Positions 1-9,555 of a stretch of DNA of 64,000 bases are shown here, in pieces. Below the pieces are notes generated by a model. The model was not told where the DNA came from, did no database searches, and was given only the letters and a program-made list of their open reading frames with translations. The stretch is taken from contig NZ_JAFBCX010000001.1 in assembly GCF_016907955.1 (NCBI RefSeq), positions 868,001 through 932,000 on the forward strand, given 5' to 3'. Both the position numbers and the translations under genes were made by a program. Source of the stretch: Lentzea nigeriaca (lineage in GTDB: Bacteria; Actinomycetota; Actinomycetes; Mycobacteriales; Pseudonocardiaceae). The first letter of the stretch is position 1. The number at the start of each line of letters is the position of its first letter.

Positions 1-608
<608 letters not shown>

Positions 609-612
<4 letters not shown>

Positions 613-1643
613 CCCTTGCGCACCTCGTTCTCCAGAGCGTCCAGCTCGTCGGCCAGCGCGACCAGCCCCCGGTCGTCCACCGGCATATCGTCGTCGTAGA
701 GCAGCGTCCGCACGTCGGCGGCGGAACGCGATGTCCTGCGGGCGATCTCGGCGGACGGGTCCTCGCCGACCGGCAACCCCAGCAGCGGGGCCAGCCGGTC
801 GCGCGCCGCCTGCCGCAGCACCGAGGCGGCGTGCTCGGACGCGTGCGACCGGCGGTACAGCCGAGCCCTGCCCTCCACGGTCTCGGCGGCGCGTACGACG
901 ACCGGCAGCGGTTCGGTCACCACCCGGCCCAGCCTGCGCGCCCGCCACAGCGCGATCACCACGGCCGCGATCCCGAGCTGCCACGCGCCGAACTTCCAGC
1001 CGTCCGGGATCAGGTCGGTGAACGACTTCTGCTGCGAGCGGTCGGCGGCCGAGGGCATGTACCAGATCAGCCGATCGTGCTGGCCCAGCACCGCGAGCGC
1101 CAGCGCGGCGTTGCCTTCCTCGTCGAGGTCGCGGTTGGTGAAGATCGAGCTGAACCCGATCGTCGTGACCGTGCCGGTGCGTACCAGCGTCGAGTCGTAG
1201 CACCGTTGCTCGCCGTCGTACACGAACCCACCGGCGGTCGCCTGACCCGCCTTCGCCGCCAGCGGGCACTCCGGCTGCCGGGTCTCGACCTTCAGCCGGC
1301 TCTTCCCGGTCGGGGGAGCGAGCAGCACGGTGGCCGCGGCACGACGGCTCAGGTCCGCGAGTCGCTTCGGGTCGATCAGGGTCGGATGCGTCACGAACAG
1401 CGTCGCACCCTCCACAGAGGACACATCGTCAGTCGGCTCGACGTGGACGCCGTTGCGCTCCAGCAGTGCGGCGACCGCATGACTGCCCTCCGGCAGGTAC
1501 GACCGCGGATCGAGCGAACCGCCCTCGCCGCCGCCGCGCAGCAACGTGATCACGACGGCCGCGAACAGGATGATCACGCCGATCAGCACGGGCCCGCGCG
1601 CGGCCGTCCAGACCCGGCCCGCGTCGGGGGAGACCGCCGTCAT
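609..1643 (-). CDS. DUF4350-domain membrane protein
   Basis: This 344-residue protein has a transmembrane helix near residues 19-38, an extracytoplasmic DUF4350-like domain (SYLPEGSHAVAALLERNGV region) and a second helix near 218-238, followed by an Arg-rich cytoplasmic tail. DUF4350 proteins have no assigned activity but commonly lie beside moxR and DUF4129 genes, as here. Its ATG overlaps the DUF4129 stop by four bases (1640-1643) and its own stop overlaps the moxR start, so translation is probably coupled. The family call is from recognition of the domain and context; the role is unknown. Confidence 0.85.
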
Positions 1644-2239
1644 CCGCGCACCTTGTCGTCCACCGCGACCAGCTGCCGGTACCCCTGCTCGGTCGCGGGC
1701 CTGCCGCCATACCAGACGTCGTCGAACTGCACGGCCGCGCCGCGCAGGTCTTTCGCCAGCACGGGAAGTGCCTGCCCCGCCTCGATCGCCACCTCGTCCA
1801 CCGTACGGCCGGCCCGCGGGTCGAGCACCCCGCGCTGCTCCAGCTCCCGCACGACGGCGCGGAACCGTTCGCGCACGGCCTCGGCCAGGTCACCGGCCGC
1901 CGCGGCGCGGTCGGCGGCGGCACGGTGCTCCGCAGCGGTCAGCACCGCGTCGAACACCTCACCGCCACGCGACCGCGCGGACCGGGCGGGGCGCCCGGTG
2001 CGGAGCCTGAACACGATGATGATGATCACCGCGACCACGACCATGATCGTGATCGCGGTGATGCCGCTCATGCCTCCCGCGCCGGCCAGCAGCTCGCCCA
2101 GCCGGTCCAGCACCCACGAAAGGGCCCGCTGGAGCGGGTTCTGGTCGTCGGAGACGTACGCGGGATTGCTCAGCTCCCGTGCGGCCGCCTCACGGGCCTC
2201 GTCGCGGTCGAGATCTACCGGTACGTCAGATACCGCCAT
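1640..2239 (-). CDS. DUF4129-domain membrane protein
   Basis: The 199-residue product has one strongly hydrophobic helix near residues 58-78 and a C-terminal soluble segment typical of DUF4129 (ELEQRGVLDPRAGRTVDEVA), which in larger relatives follows transglutaminase domains. Here only the single helix and DUF4129 are present. The ATG at 2239 lies 14 bases inside the upstream membrane-protein gene and the stop overlaps the DUF4350 start, consistent with one polycistronic message ending in moxR. Its function is unknown; the operon suggests a cell-envelope process. Confidence 0.85.
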   Translation of the reverse strand: MAVSDVPVDLDRDEAREAAARELSNPAYVSDDQNPLQRALSWVLDRLGELLAGAGGMSGITAITIMVVVAVIIIIVFRLRTGRPARSARSRGGEVFDAVLTAAEHRAAADRAAAAGDLAEAVRERFRAVVRELEQRGVLDPRAGRTVDEVAIEAGQALPVLAKDLRGAAVQFDDVWYGGRPATEQGYRQLVAVDDKVRG

Positions 2240-3212
2240 GTCCCGCGGCCCGCTGGAGTTCGATGTCCATGCCCTCCGCGCGCATCCGGCGGTCGACGTA
2301 GACCAGCACGGTCACCGCGGACGTGAACGGCAGCGTGATCGTCGAGGCGATGATCGCGCCGATCGTCGACAGGACCAGCGAGCCCGCGCTCAACGCCGCC
2401 GTCGGGTCGCCGGAGAGGCCGCTCGAGACCGCGCCCGCCAGCCCGAACGGGAGGCTGATGATCCAGCTGATCACCCAGCTGATCACCGCGGCGAGCAGCA
2501 GGATGCCGAACGTCCGCCACCACGCGCCGTTGACGAGGTTCTTCGAGCGCCCGAACGCCGCGCCGACACCGCAGCGCTCCAGCACCAGCGCGGGCGTGAC
2601 CAGCGCGAACAGCACCCACACCCAGACACCGGGCGCGATGCACAGGACCAGGCCGACGGTGATCAGGAGGCCGGACAGCAGGGTCGCGCCGAGCAGCGGC
2701 AGCAGCCGCGGCTTGAACTCCTCCCAGGCCTGCGCGAACGTCACCGGGCGGCCCAGGACCGCGTGGCCGACGATCACGGTGACGAAGCCCGACAGGAACA
2801 CCGTGCCGAACAGCACCAGAACGACGCTGAGCAGGCCGCCGGTGATGATGCCGGCGAGGGCACCGGTGAACTGCTCCAGCGCCTGCTCCTGGGTCACCGT
2901 GTTCGGGTCCATCGTCGCCACGTTGACGACGTCGTCCAGGAACGGCAGCTGCACCAGCAGACCGACGATCTGGGTGACCGCGGCGACCACCGCGGCCGCG
3001 CCGATGATCAGCTTCGGGTACCGCCGCATCGTCGTCACGGCGCCGTCGACGATCTCACCGACAGCGAGCGGACGCAGCGGGATCACGCCGGGCTTGATCG
3101 TCGGCTGCGGTCCCGGCGGTGGCGGCGCGTAGTAGCCGGGAGGCGGCTGCGGCGGCTGCTGCGGCTGGTTCGGTTGCTGGTCGGGTGAGGACCAGCCAGG
3201 CGTGTCGGTCAT
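2226..3212 (-). CDS. Proline-rich polytopic membrane protein
   Basis: The 328-residue protein starts with about 40 Pro/Gln/Gly-rich residues and then has several hydrophobic helices, with a segment (RPLAVGEIVDGAVTTMRRYPK) resembling the glycerophosphoryl-diester-phosphodiesterase membrane-domain family. No catalytic phosphodiesterase domain is present. I start at ATG 3212 because the frame upstream is low-complexity and reads into the divergent STAS promoter region. It heads the DUF4129-DUF4350-moxR operon and shares a divergent intergenic region with the STAS gene. The role is unknown. Confidence 0.8.
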   Translation of the reverse strand: MTDTPGWSSPDQQPNQPQQPPQPPPGYYAPPPPGPQPTIKPGVIPLRPLAVGEIVDGAVTTMRRYPKLIIGAAAVVAAVTQIVGLLVQLPFLDDVVNVATMDPNTVTQEQALEQFTGALAGIITGGLLSVVLVLFGTVFLSGFVTVIVGHAVLGRPVTFAQAWEEFKPRLLPLLGATLLSGLLITVGLVLCIAPGVWVWVLFALVTPALVLERCGVGAAFGRSKNLVNGAWWRTFGILLLAAVISWVISWIISLPFGLAGAVSSGLSGDPTAALSAGSLVLSTIGAIIASTITLPFTSAVTVLVYVDRRMRAEGMDIELQRAAGHGGI

Positions 3213-3362
3213 CGCGGCTACCCCCGGGTCGTCGTGTGAGCGGCATCCTGCCAGACCGGTGCGCTCGTCACAGCGCGACCGGTGCGGGATCGGATCACGA
3301 TTCAGCTCGTGTTTCGGCGTGTGGGCGCGCGTGGTAGCCAAAGGGGCAGGAAGGTGGGACGC

Positions 3363-3698
3363 GTGAACGGACCGGTGCCTCTCGAGCTGACCGCCGACCA
3401 CGTCGGTTCCTCGACGGTGGTCCAGGTGGCCGGCGAGATCGACCTCGCGACGGCACCCGCGTTCGAGGCGTTCCTGCGCGACCAGCTCGCCCGCACGCGT
3501 GCCGTGCTCATGGTCGATCTGTCCGGCGTCGACTACCTGGGATCCGCGGGCCTGAGGGCGTTGCTCGCGGTGCGCGCCGAGTGCGATCGCCGCCGCGTCG
3601 ACCTCGTCCTCGGCGAGTGCTCGTTCATCGTGCGCCGGGCGTTCGAGGTCAGCGGTCTCACCGGCTGTTTCCTGCGCGGGGAGAGCGAGACGGGTTAG
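3363..3698 (+). CDS. STAS-domain anti-sigma factor antagonist
   Basis: This 111-residue single-STAS protein matches SpoIIAA/RsbV-like anti-anti-sigma factors: a beta-strand start, AGEIDLATAP, and the phosphorylation-loop segment DLSGVDYLGSAGLRAL, with Ser61 as the likely phosphoacceptor. Such proteins bind HATPase anti-sigma kinases when unphosphorylated. The GTG at 3363 has an AGGAAGG Shine-Dalgarno at 3348-3354. It converges on the CheR-PAS gene, with only two bases between their stops, and the cluster also encodes a STAS-HATPase protein that could be its kinase partner. That partnership is inferred. Confidence 0.88.
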   Translation: MNGPVPLELTADHVGSSTVVQVAGEIDLATAPAFEAFLRDQLARTRAVLMVDLSGVDYLGSAGLRALLAVRAECDRRRVDLVLGECSFIVRRAFEVSGLTGCFLRGESETG

Positions 3699-3700
3699 TT

Positions 3701-5548
3701 CTACTGCTGCTCCATCACCAGGATCGCGCCGTCCGGCTCACCGCCGTTGGTGCGCAGCGAGCTGCACACCACCCGCACGAGGACCTCGCGGCCGCGCCGG
3801 TTCACCGCGGAGAGCTTGACCTCCTCCATGAACATGCCGTCGCCCAGCGCCGACCGCACGACCGGGCGCAGCTCGGCCACCGGCAGCCCGATGTCGAGGT
3901 TGAGCAGGTGCTCGCCCTCGGCCTCGTCACGCCGCACGCCCCACAGCTCCTCGGCGCCCCGGTTCCACGCCAGCACTCGCATCTGCACGTCGAGCACGAT
4001 CACCCCGGCTCGCAGCGAGGTCAGTATCGACTCCAGGAAGTCGTTGACCCGGTCCAGCTCGGTGGTCCGCTCGCGCAGCGCTTCGTTGATCGTCTGGAGC
4101 TCGTCGTTGGTCGACTGCAGCTCCTCGTTCATCGTCTCCAGCTCCTCGTTGGTCGACTGGAGTTCCTCGTTGGTCGTCTCGAGCTCCTCCACCGTGGACT
4201 GCAACTCTTCGTTCGTGGTCTCCAGCTCTTCGTTGGTGGACTGGAGTTCCTCGTAGGCGGATTCCAGCTGCCGGTTGGCGTGCTCGAGGTCCTCCAGCAG
4301 CCGGCGCGCCGCCGTCACGTCGTGGAACGCGACCGTGACGCCCAGGATGGTGTTGTCCGCGCCGACGAGCGGGTTGACGTGCACCTCGAACCACAGTGAC
4401 TCGCTGGGACCGCGCAGCCACTCGACGTCCTTGACCCGCAACGACTTGCGCTCGAGCCGTGCCTGTTCGACGTAGCCGCGCAGCTCCACCGGGCGGTAGG
4501 AGATGTCCACGTCGCGCAGCGGCCGGCCGACGTCCTTCACGGAGAGCCCGAACGTGGTCTCCGCCTGCCGGTTGATGAGCGCGACGACGTCCTCCGCCGT
4601 CACCACGATCTGGGCCACCGGGCTCGCGGAGAAGGCGTGTTCCCGCAGTTCGTCCATACCGCGCAGGTCCACCCTGCGATCGTGCACCATCGCGTGGGAA
4701 ACGAAGTGTGCTGGCGTGCCTGCTCCGCCGGCGGCCTTGCGGAAGATGCGCCGCTTGAGGTCGATGGGGTCGAAGATGCGGCTGTGGCTGAGCAGCATCT
4801 CGGCCTTGCCGAGGAACAGCACGCCCTTGGGCACCAGCGCGAAGTGGAACCGGCCCAGGATCTTGGCCTGCGTCTCCTGGTTGAAGTACATCAGCGTGTT
4901 GCGGCACACCAGGAGGTCTATGCGGGAGATCGGCGCGTCCTGCACCAGGTCGTTGCGGCCGAAGATGACCGAGCGGCGCAGGTCCTTGCGGAAGCTGTAG
5001 CGGCCGTTGTGGTGCTCGAAGTACTTGGCGGCGAGCTCCGCCGGGACGGACTGCAGGTCACGCTCGACGTAGCTGGCGTGCCGTGCCTGCGTGAGGGCCT
5101 CGTCGTCGACGTCGGTGGCGTAGATCTTGACCTGCTGCCGGAAGCGTTCCGGGCCCATCGCCTCGGCCAGCGCGATCGCGAGGCTGTAGGCCTCCTCCCC
5201 GGACGCGCAGCCCGCGCTCCACACCCGGATCGGGTCGTCGGGGCCGCGTTCGGCCAGCAGCGTCGGGATGACCTCTTCACGCAGGTAGGCCCACGCCTCC
5301 GGGTCGCGGAAGAACGCGGTGACGTTGATCAGGATCGTGTTGAACAGGACGCTGAACTCGTCGGCGTTGACCTGCAGCTGGTCGATGTAGTCGCCGTAGT
5401 CCTCGACACCGATCTGGCTCATGCGATGACGCACGCGCCGCATCAGGCTGGTGCGCTTGTACCCGGTGAAGTCGAATCCGCGCGACTCCTTGAGGTACTG
5501 CAGCACCTCTTCGAAGCCCTGGTCGGGGATCGGCTGGCCGTCACTCAC
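3701..5548 (-). CDS. CheR-type methyltransferase with two PAS domains and a heptad coiled coil
   Basis: The 615-residue protein has a CheR N-terminal region (about 10-65), a SAM-dependent methyltransferase domain (about 70-275, with NVTAFFRD at 75-82, SAGCASGEEA at 111-120, CRNTLMYF at 215-222), a PAS domain (about 295-415), a perfect heptad coiled coil (about 428-488, repeats of ELQSTN/ELETTN) and a second PAS domain (about 495-615). CheR methylates receptor glutamates, but no receptor is visible here. CheB-CheR-PAS fusions with this coil are common; here CheB is a separate gene two positions upstream. The start is GTG 5548. The PAS domains suggest a cytoplasmic ligand or redox sensor. Confidence 0.93.
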   Translation of the reverse strand: MSDGQPIPDQGFEEVLQYLKESRGFDFTGYKRTSLMRRVRHRMSQIGVEDYGDYIDQLQVNADEFSVLFNTILINVTAFFRDPEAWAYLREEVIPTLLAERGPDDPIRVWSAGCASGEEAYSLAIALAEAMGPERFRQQVKIYATDVDDEALTQARHASYVERDLQSVPAELAAKYFEHHNGRYSFRKDLRRSVIFGRNDLVQDAPISRIDLLVCRNTLMYFNQETQAKILGRFHFALVPKGVLFLGKAEMLLSHSRIFDPIDLKRRIFRKAAGGAGTPAHFVSHAMVHDRRVDLRGMDELREHAFSASPVAQIVVTAEDVVALINRQAETTFGLSVKDVGRPLRDVDISYRPVELRGYVEQARLERKSLRVKDVEWLRGPSESLWFEVHVNPLVGADNTILGVTVAFHDVTAARRLLEDLEHANRQLESAYEELQSTNEELETTNEELQSTVEELETTNEELQSTNEELETMNEELQSTNDELQTINEALRERTTELDRVNDFLESILTSLRAGVIVLDVQMRVLAWNRGAEELWGVRRDEAEGEHLLNLDIGLPVAELRPVVRSALGDGMFMEEVKLSAVNRRGREVLVRVVCSSLRTNGGEPDGAILVMEQQ

Positions 5549-5558
5549 ACTTCAGAAA

Positions 5559-6293
5559 CTACTCGCCCCCGCGCAGACCGAGGACCGCCCACACCACCTT
5601 GCCCCCGTCGGATGACGGCGCACAGCCCCACGCGACGCTGATCCGGTCGACCAGCTGCACGCCACGATGCCCAGGGACGTCCCGGTCCGGCGACTCCAGC
5701 CGTGGTGGCGCCGGGCTGCCGTCGTGCACCGCGAGCGACAGGCCGGTGGGACGCAGCTCGACCCTCAGCACCGACTCCGAGTGCGCGTGCTGGACCGCGT
5801 TCTCGACCAGCTCGCTCACCACCAGCACCGCGTCGTCGGCGATCCAGGGCAGGCGCCACACCTCGCAGGCCTCCCGCACGACCGCCCTGGCCAGGATCGG
5901 TGCGGTCGGCGAGTTGGGCAGCGGCACGCGGCGGAACCTGCGGGCAGGTGGTCGTTCCACGACACCGAGCGCCTCGTGGAGGTTCGCGGCGGTGTGCACG
6001 AACCTCGCGACACCGCTCGCGCGCACCTGGTCGCGGTGCGACTCGGTCTCGGTCACGAGCACCAGCGGGAGGTCCGACCACTGCGAGACCTTCATCCACA
6101 CCGTGGTGAACACCGACAGCATCGCTCTGCTGGGGACCACGAACTCGGGGCCGAGCCTGACGACCAGACCGAGTGGTTCGTCGGCGGCCAGCTTGACCAG
6201 CCTGTCGCGCAGGACCGGGTACGAGGCGAGGTCCAGCCTTCCCACGGGGGTCGCGACCACGACGCCCGCGAGGTCCGACGTGTCGACCTTCAT
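5559..6293 (-). CDS. STAS-like domain fused to RsbW/SpoIIAB-type HATPase
   Basis: The 244-residue protein has a divergent STAS-like N-terminus (about 1-110) and a C-terminal GHKL ATPase with an N-box (LVVSELVENAVQHA), a G1-like VHDGSPAPP and a later GHRGVQLVDRIS segment. HATPases of this type are serine kinases that phosphorylate STAS antagonists and may hold sigma factors. Having both partner types in one chain is unusual and could allow self-regulation. The ATG at 6293 overlaps the CheB stop by four bases, and CheR-PAS follows after ten bases, so all three are one operon. No sigma-factor gene is adjacent. Confidence 0.85.
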   Translation of the reverse strand: MKVDTSDLAGVVVATPVGRLDLASYPVLRDRLVKLAADEPLGLVVRLGPEFVVPSRAMLSVFTTVWMKVSQWSDLPLVLVTETESHRDQVRASGVARFVHTAANLHEALGVVERPPARRFRRVPLPNSPTAPILARAVVREACEVWRLPWIADDAVLVVSELVENAVQHAHSESVLRVELRPTGLSLAVHDGSPAPPRLESPDRDVPGHRGVQLVDRISVAWGCAPSSDGGKVVWAVLGLRGGE

Positions 6294-7294
6294 GTGCCGG
6301 TCTCCTCCCGCACACCGCCCCGCAACAGATACTTGCGGAGTACGTCGGCCGCCGCCAGTGCTTCTTCCTCCTGCCTGACGTACCGCTCGGCCACCAGCTC
6401 GCGGCCCGCGTTCTTGGAGACGTCCACCATGCGGTGCGCGAGTGAGGCCTTCTCGTCCAGTGTGCGCAGTGCCGTCCACATCGCGCGCTCCAGGTTGACG
6501 CCGTATGCGTCCATGAGTGCGTCCGCCGTCCAGGCGTGTCCGACCAGGCAGCGGTACTGGGCGCTGTCGCCGGGTATCTCCACGAGAGATCCCGCGCAGT
6601 CAGGACAGGTGAGTGTTGTCGGGGAACCGATCCTGGGAATGTCGCCGTGCGCTGCGCCGGAGTCGTCTTTGGACACGGCAACCTCCGTGCGAAGTGTGTC
6701 GGACGCCGGTTTCACCGCGATCGTGTCCGCGTGCTGTCCGGCGAGGCGGGCGACCAACGGCCCGATCCGGACGACCGGCAGCACGTGGTCCACGACGACG
6801 TGCTGCAGCACGCTCTCCGCCATGCCGGGGTAGAGCGCGTCCTCCGGATCCTGCACGACCGTGGTGCCGCCGCGTTGCTTGATGGCCGCCATGCCCGCCG
6901 TACCGTCGTCGAGAGCCCCGGACAGGACCACCCCGATCACCGCGGGGCCCCTGGCGAGCGCGGCGGAGCGGAACAGCGTGTTCACGGCCGGCCGATGGCC
7001 GTTCTCGGTGGGCCCTCTCGACAGCCGCAGCACATCGTTCTCCACCACGACGTGGTGGTCGGGGCGCGCGACGTAGATGTGCGCGTTGCGCAGTTCCGCG
7101 CCGTCTTCGGCTGCCATCGCGGGCAGCGGGCCGCTGCGGGCCAGGATCGCGGGCAACGCCGACGTACCGCCCGCGGGCATGTGCAGGACGACCACCACGG
7201 CGGCCGGCAGGTCCTTCGGCACCCCCGCGACCAGGTGCCGCAGAGCCTCGACACCTCCCGCGGAGGCGCCGACGACCACCAGGTCCCTGCGCAC
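6290..7294 (-). CDS. cheB: CheB-type protein-glutamate methylesterase without receiver domain
   Basis: The 334-residue protein carries the CheB catalytic domain from residue 1: Ser11 in GASAGG, His38 in LHMP and Asp130 in LDDGT form the expected triad. The response-regulator domain of classical CheB is absent. The C-terminus has a small zinc-ribbon-like motif (CPDC then CLVGH) and a helical tail. CheB removes methyl groups placed by CheR; the CheR partner is in the same operon. GTG 7294 has an AGGAG Shine-Dalgarno at 7301-7297. With no CheA, CheW or MCP nearby, a role outside flagellar chemotaxis is likely but inferred. Confidence 0.92.
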   Translation of the reverse strand: MRRDLVVVGASAGGVEALRHLVAGVPKDLPAAVVVVLHMPAGGTSALPAILARSGPLPAMAAEDGAELRNAHIYVARPDHHVVVENDVLRLSRGPTENGHRPAVNTLFRSAALARGPAVIGVVLSGALDDGTAGMAAIKQRGGTTVVQDPEDALYPGMAESVLQHVVVDHVLPVVRIGPLVARLAGQHADTIAVKPASDTLRTEVAVSKDDSGAAHGDIPRIGSPTTLTCPDCAGSLVEIPGDSAQYRCLVGHAWTADALMDAYGVNLERAMWTALRTLDEKASLAHRMVDVSKNAGRELVAERYVRQEEEALAAADVLRKYLLRGGVREETGT

Positions 7295-7346
7295 CGAAGC
7301 TCCTCAACCTCGAGGGTTTCGACTCGGGTACCCGTGGCGCGGGGTC

Positions 7347-7943
7347 TCACACGATCAGTTCGGCCCTGGCCCTGCCCGGTGTCGTCCTGCGCATGCCGGC
7401 CTCGACACACCGCCTGACCACCTGCGGCTGCTCGCGCATCAGCCTGATGCCGCGCCTGACCAGCGTGGGCACCGGCTTGCGGGCCTCGGCGACGTCCCTC
7501 GCGAACCGCCGGACGAACGTGACCGGCGGGCTGGGCGCGAGCACGATCGCGTCCTTGAGCACACCGGCGTCCCTCGCACCCTCCACGAGCAGGTCCGCGA
7601 ACAGCCCCTCCGCGATGAACGCGGGCGCGTCACCCAGCTCGATCGTCTGGGTGCCGACCGCGCGGTCCTCGCTGATCGAGTAGACCGGCGCCTCGACCTT
7701 GCCGGTCTCGGACAGCTCGACGACCGCTCGCAGCGCCTTGTCCGCGTCCCACGAACCCACCGCGTCCCAGTCCGCGCGGCCGTGCTCGTCCTTCGGCAGC
7801 AGCGGGTCGTCGCCGTCGCGGTAGAAGTCGTCCAGGCGCAGCACGGGCCAGCCGAGGTGGGCGGCGAGGGTCGACTTGCCTGAGCCGGAGGGGCCGGCGA
7901 GGAGAACGGCACGGGGGATGGGCACGAGTCGCGATTTTCGCAC
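7347..7943 (-). CDS. Uridine kinase-like P-loop kinase
   Basis: The 198-residue protein has a P-loop near its N-terminus (GPSGSGKST) followed by LRLDDFYRDGDDP, which matches the uridine/cytidine kinase and phosphoribulokinase fold. It probably phosphorylates a nucleoside or related small substrate with ATP; the substrate cannot be read from the sequence. I start at GTG 7943 because the frame upstream is C-rich noncoding-like sequence. It is transcribed away from rarA across a 262-base divergent gap and is separated from cheB by about 50 bases. Confidence 0.85.
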   Translation of the reverse strand: MRKSRLVPIPRAVLLAGPSGSGKSTLAAHLGWPVLRLDDFYRDGDDPLLPKDEHGRADWDAVGSWDADKALRAVVELSETGKVEAPVYSISEDRAVGTQTIELGDAPAFIAEGLFADLLVEGARDAGVLKDAIVLAPSPPVTFVRRFARDVAEARKPVPTLVRRGIRLMREQPQVVRRCVEAGMRRTTPGRARAELIV

Positions 7944-8205
7944 ATGACAAGCCCCTGCTTCACGGGTCTCGATCGCGAGCGCCACGCTCGGGGTGGTTCC
8001 TGGTGCCCCGCGGCCCCTGCGCTGGCTCCGCCCGCTCGCGCCTGAGCCCCGGCCCCTCGGCTCGCCTGTCCCTCGGCCCGCCTGCGCCCGCCTGCCCCGG
8101 CTCCTTGTGCGCTGGGCTCCGTCGCCCGCGCGCGCCCCCAAGGGTCGCCTCAGCCCCAGGCTGTCGCGGACATCAGCCCGCGAAACAGGCGCTAGGCTCG
8201 AACGC
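7944..8205. promoter_or_regulatory. Divergent intergenic region, strongly C-biased, with rarA -10 element
   Basis: This 262-base gap between the kinase and rarA reads almost as a run of C-rich words (CCCGCCTG, GCCCCTCGGC) on the plus strand. I see no convincing gene. A TAGGCT at 8193-8198 ends seven bases before the rarA ATG and fits a -10 box for a leaderless transcript. No clear -35 is visible. Confidence 0.5.
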
Positions 8206-9555
8206 ATGAGCGAAGGTCTGTTCGACGAGGGCCTCTTCGGCGCGACCGACGAGGAGAAGGCCGAGCGCATCGCGGCCAACGCCCCGCTGGCCGTGCGGAT
8301 GCGTCCGGCCACGCTGGACGAGGTCGTCGGCCAGGACCACCTGCTCGGCCCCGGCGCGCCGCTGCGCCGTCTGGTGGAGGGCGCCACCCCGGCGTCCGTG
8401 ATGCTCTACGGGCCTCCCGGCACCGGCAAGACGACCCTGGCGACGCTCGTGTCGAAGGCGACCGGGCGCCGGTTCGTTGCGCTGTCGGCGTTGTCGGCCG
8501 GCGTCAAGGAGGTGCGGGCCGTCATCGACGAGGCGCGGCGCCGGCTCGTGCGGTCCGGGGAGTCGACCGTGCTGTTCATCGACGAGGTGCACCGGTTCTC
8601 CAAGACCCAGCAGGACGCGTTGCTGGGCGCGGTCGAGGACCGGATCGTGCTGCTGGTCGCGGCCACCACCGAGAACCCGTTCTTCTCCGTGGTGTCGCCG
8701 TTGCTGTCGCGGTCCCTGGTGCTGCAGCTCAAGTCGCTGACCGACGACCACGTCCGTACGGTGATCCGCCGCGCGGTCTCGGACGAACGCGGCCTCGGTG
8801 GCAAGGTGACGGTGGAGCCGGACGCCGAGGCCCACCTGGTGCGCCTGGCGGGCGGGGACGCGCGCCGGTCGCTGACGGCGCTGGAAGCCGCGGCGGACTC
8901 GGCGGCCGCGTCCAACAACGGCGTGATCACGCTGGAGCTGCTGGAGTCCACTGTGGACAAGGCGGCGGTGCGCTACGACCGCGACGGCGACCAGCACTAC
9001 GACGTGACGTCGGCGTTCATCAAGTCGATCCGCGGCTCGGACGTGGACGCGGCCCTGCACTACCTGGCCCGCATGATCGAGGCGGGAGAGGACCCGAGGT
9101 TCATCGCGCGGCGCCTGGTGATCCACGCGAGCGAGGACGTCGGCATGGCCGACCCGACCGCGTTGCAGACCTGTGTCGCCGCGGCCCAGGCCGTGCAGCT
9201 CATCGGGTTGCCGGAGTGCGCGCTGAACCTCGCGCAGGCCACGATCCACCTCGCCACCGCACCGAAGTCGAACGCCGTCACCACCGCCATCAACGCGGCC
9301 ATGTCGGACGTCCGGAAGGGCGCTGTCGGTGCTGTGCCGCCGCATCTGCGTGACGGGCACTACGCGGGAGCGGCGAAACTCGGCAACGCGCAGGGCTACC
9401 GGTACCCGCACGACGTTCCGGAGGGCGTGCTGACGCAGCAGTACGCGCCGGACGACCTGGTGGGCCGCGACTACTACGAGCCGACGGGCCGTGGTGCCGA
9501 ACGCGCGGTGGCCGAGCGCCTGCCCAAGCTGCGCCGGGTGATCAGGGGCGAGTGA
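8206..9555 (+). CDS. rarA: Replication-associated recombination protein A (AAA+ ATPase)
   Basis: The 449-residue protein is a full-length RarA/MgsA, an AAA+ ATPase related to clamp loaders and RuvB that acts at stalled replication forks. Walker A is at 69-76 (GPPGTGKT), Walker B is in [10 protein letters not shown], and the tail carries the family's conserved KSIRGSD, ASEDVG and YPHDVPEGV segments. The ATG at 8206 is chosen because a TAGGCT -10 lies seven bases upstream and the frame before it is C-rich spacer. Its 3' end overlaps the convergent GNAT gene by 14 bases. In many actinobacteria rarA lies near alaS, as here (about 4 kb away). Confidence 0.96.
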   Translation: MSEGLFDEGLFGATDEEKAERIAANAPLAVRMRPATLDEVVGQDHLLGPGAPLRRLVEGATPASVMLYGPPGTGKTTLATLVSKATGRRFVALSALSAGVKEVRAVIDEARRRLVRSGESTVLFIDEVHRFSKTQQDALLGAVEDRIVLLVAATTENPFFSVVSPLLSRSLVLQLKSLTDDHVRTVIRRAVSDERGLGGKVTVEPDAEAHLVRLAGGDARRSLTALEAAADSAAASNNGVITLELLESTVDKAAVRYDRDGDQHYDVTSAFIKSIRGSDVDAALHYLARMIEAGEDPRFIARRLVIHASEDVGMADPTALQTCVAAAQAVQLIGLPECALNLAQATIHLATAPKSNAVTTAINAAMSDVRKGAVGAVPPHLRDGHYAGAAKLGNAQGYRYPHDVPEGVLTQQYAPDDLVGRDYYEPTGRGAERAVAERLPKLRRVIRGE

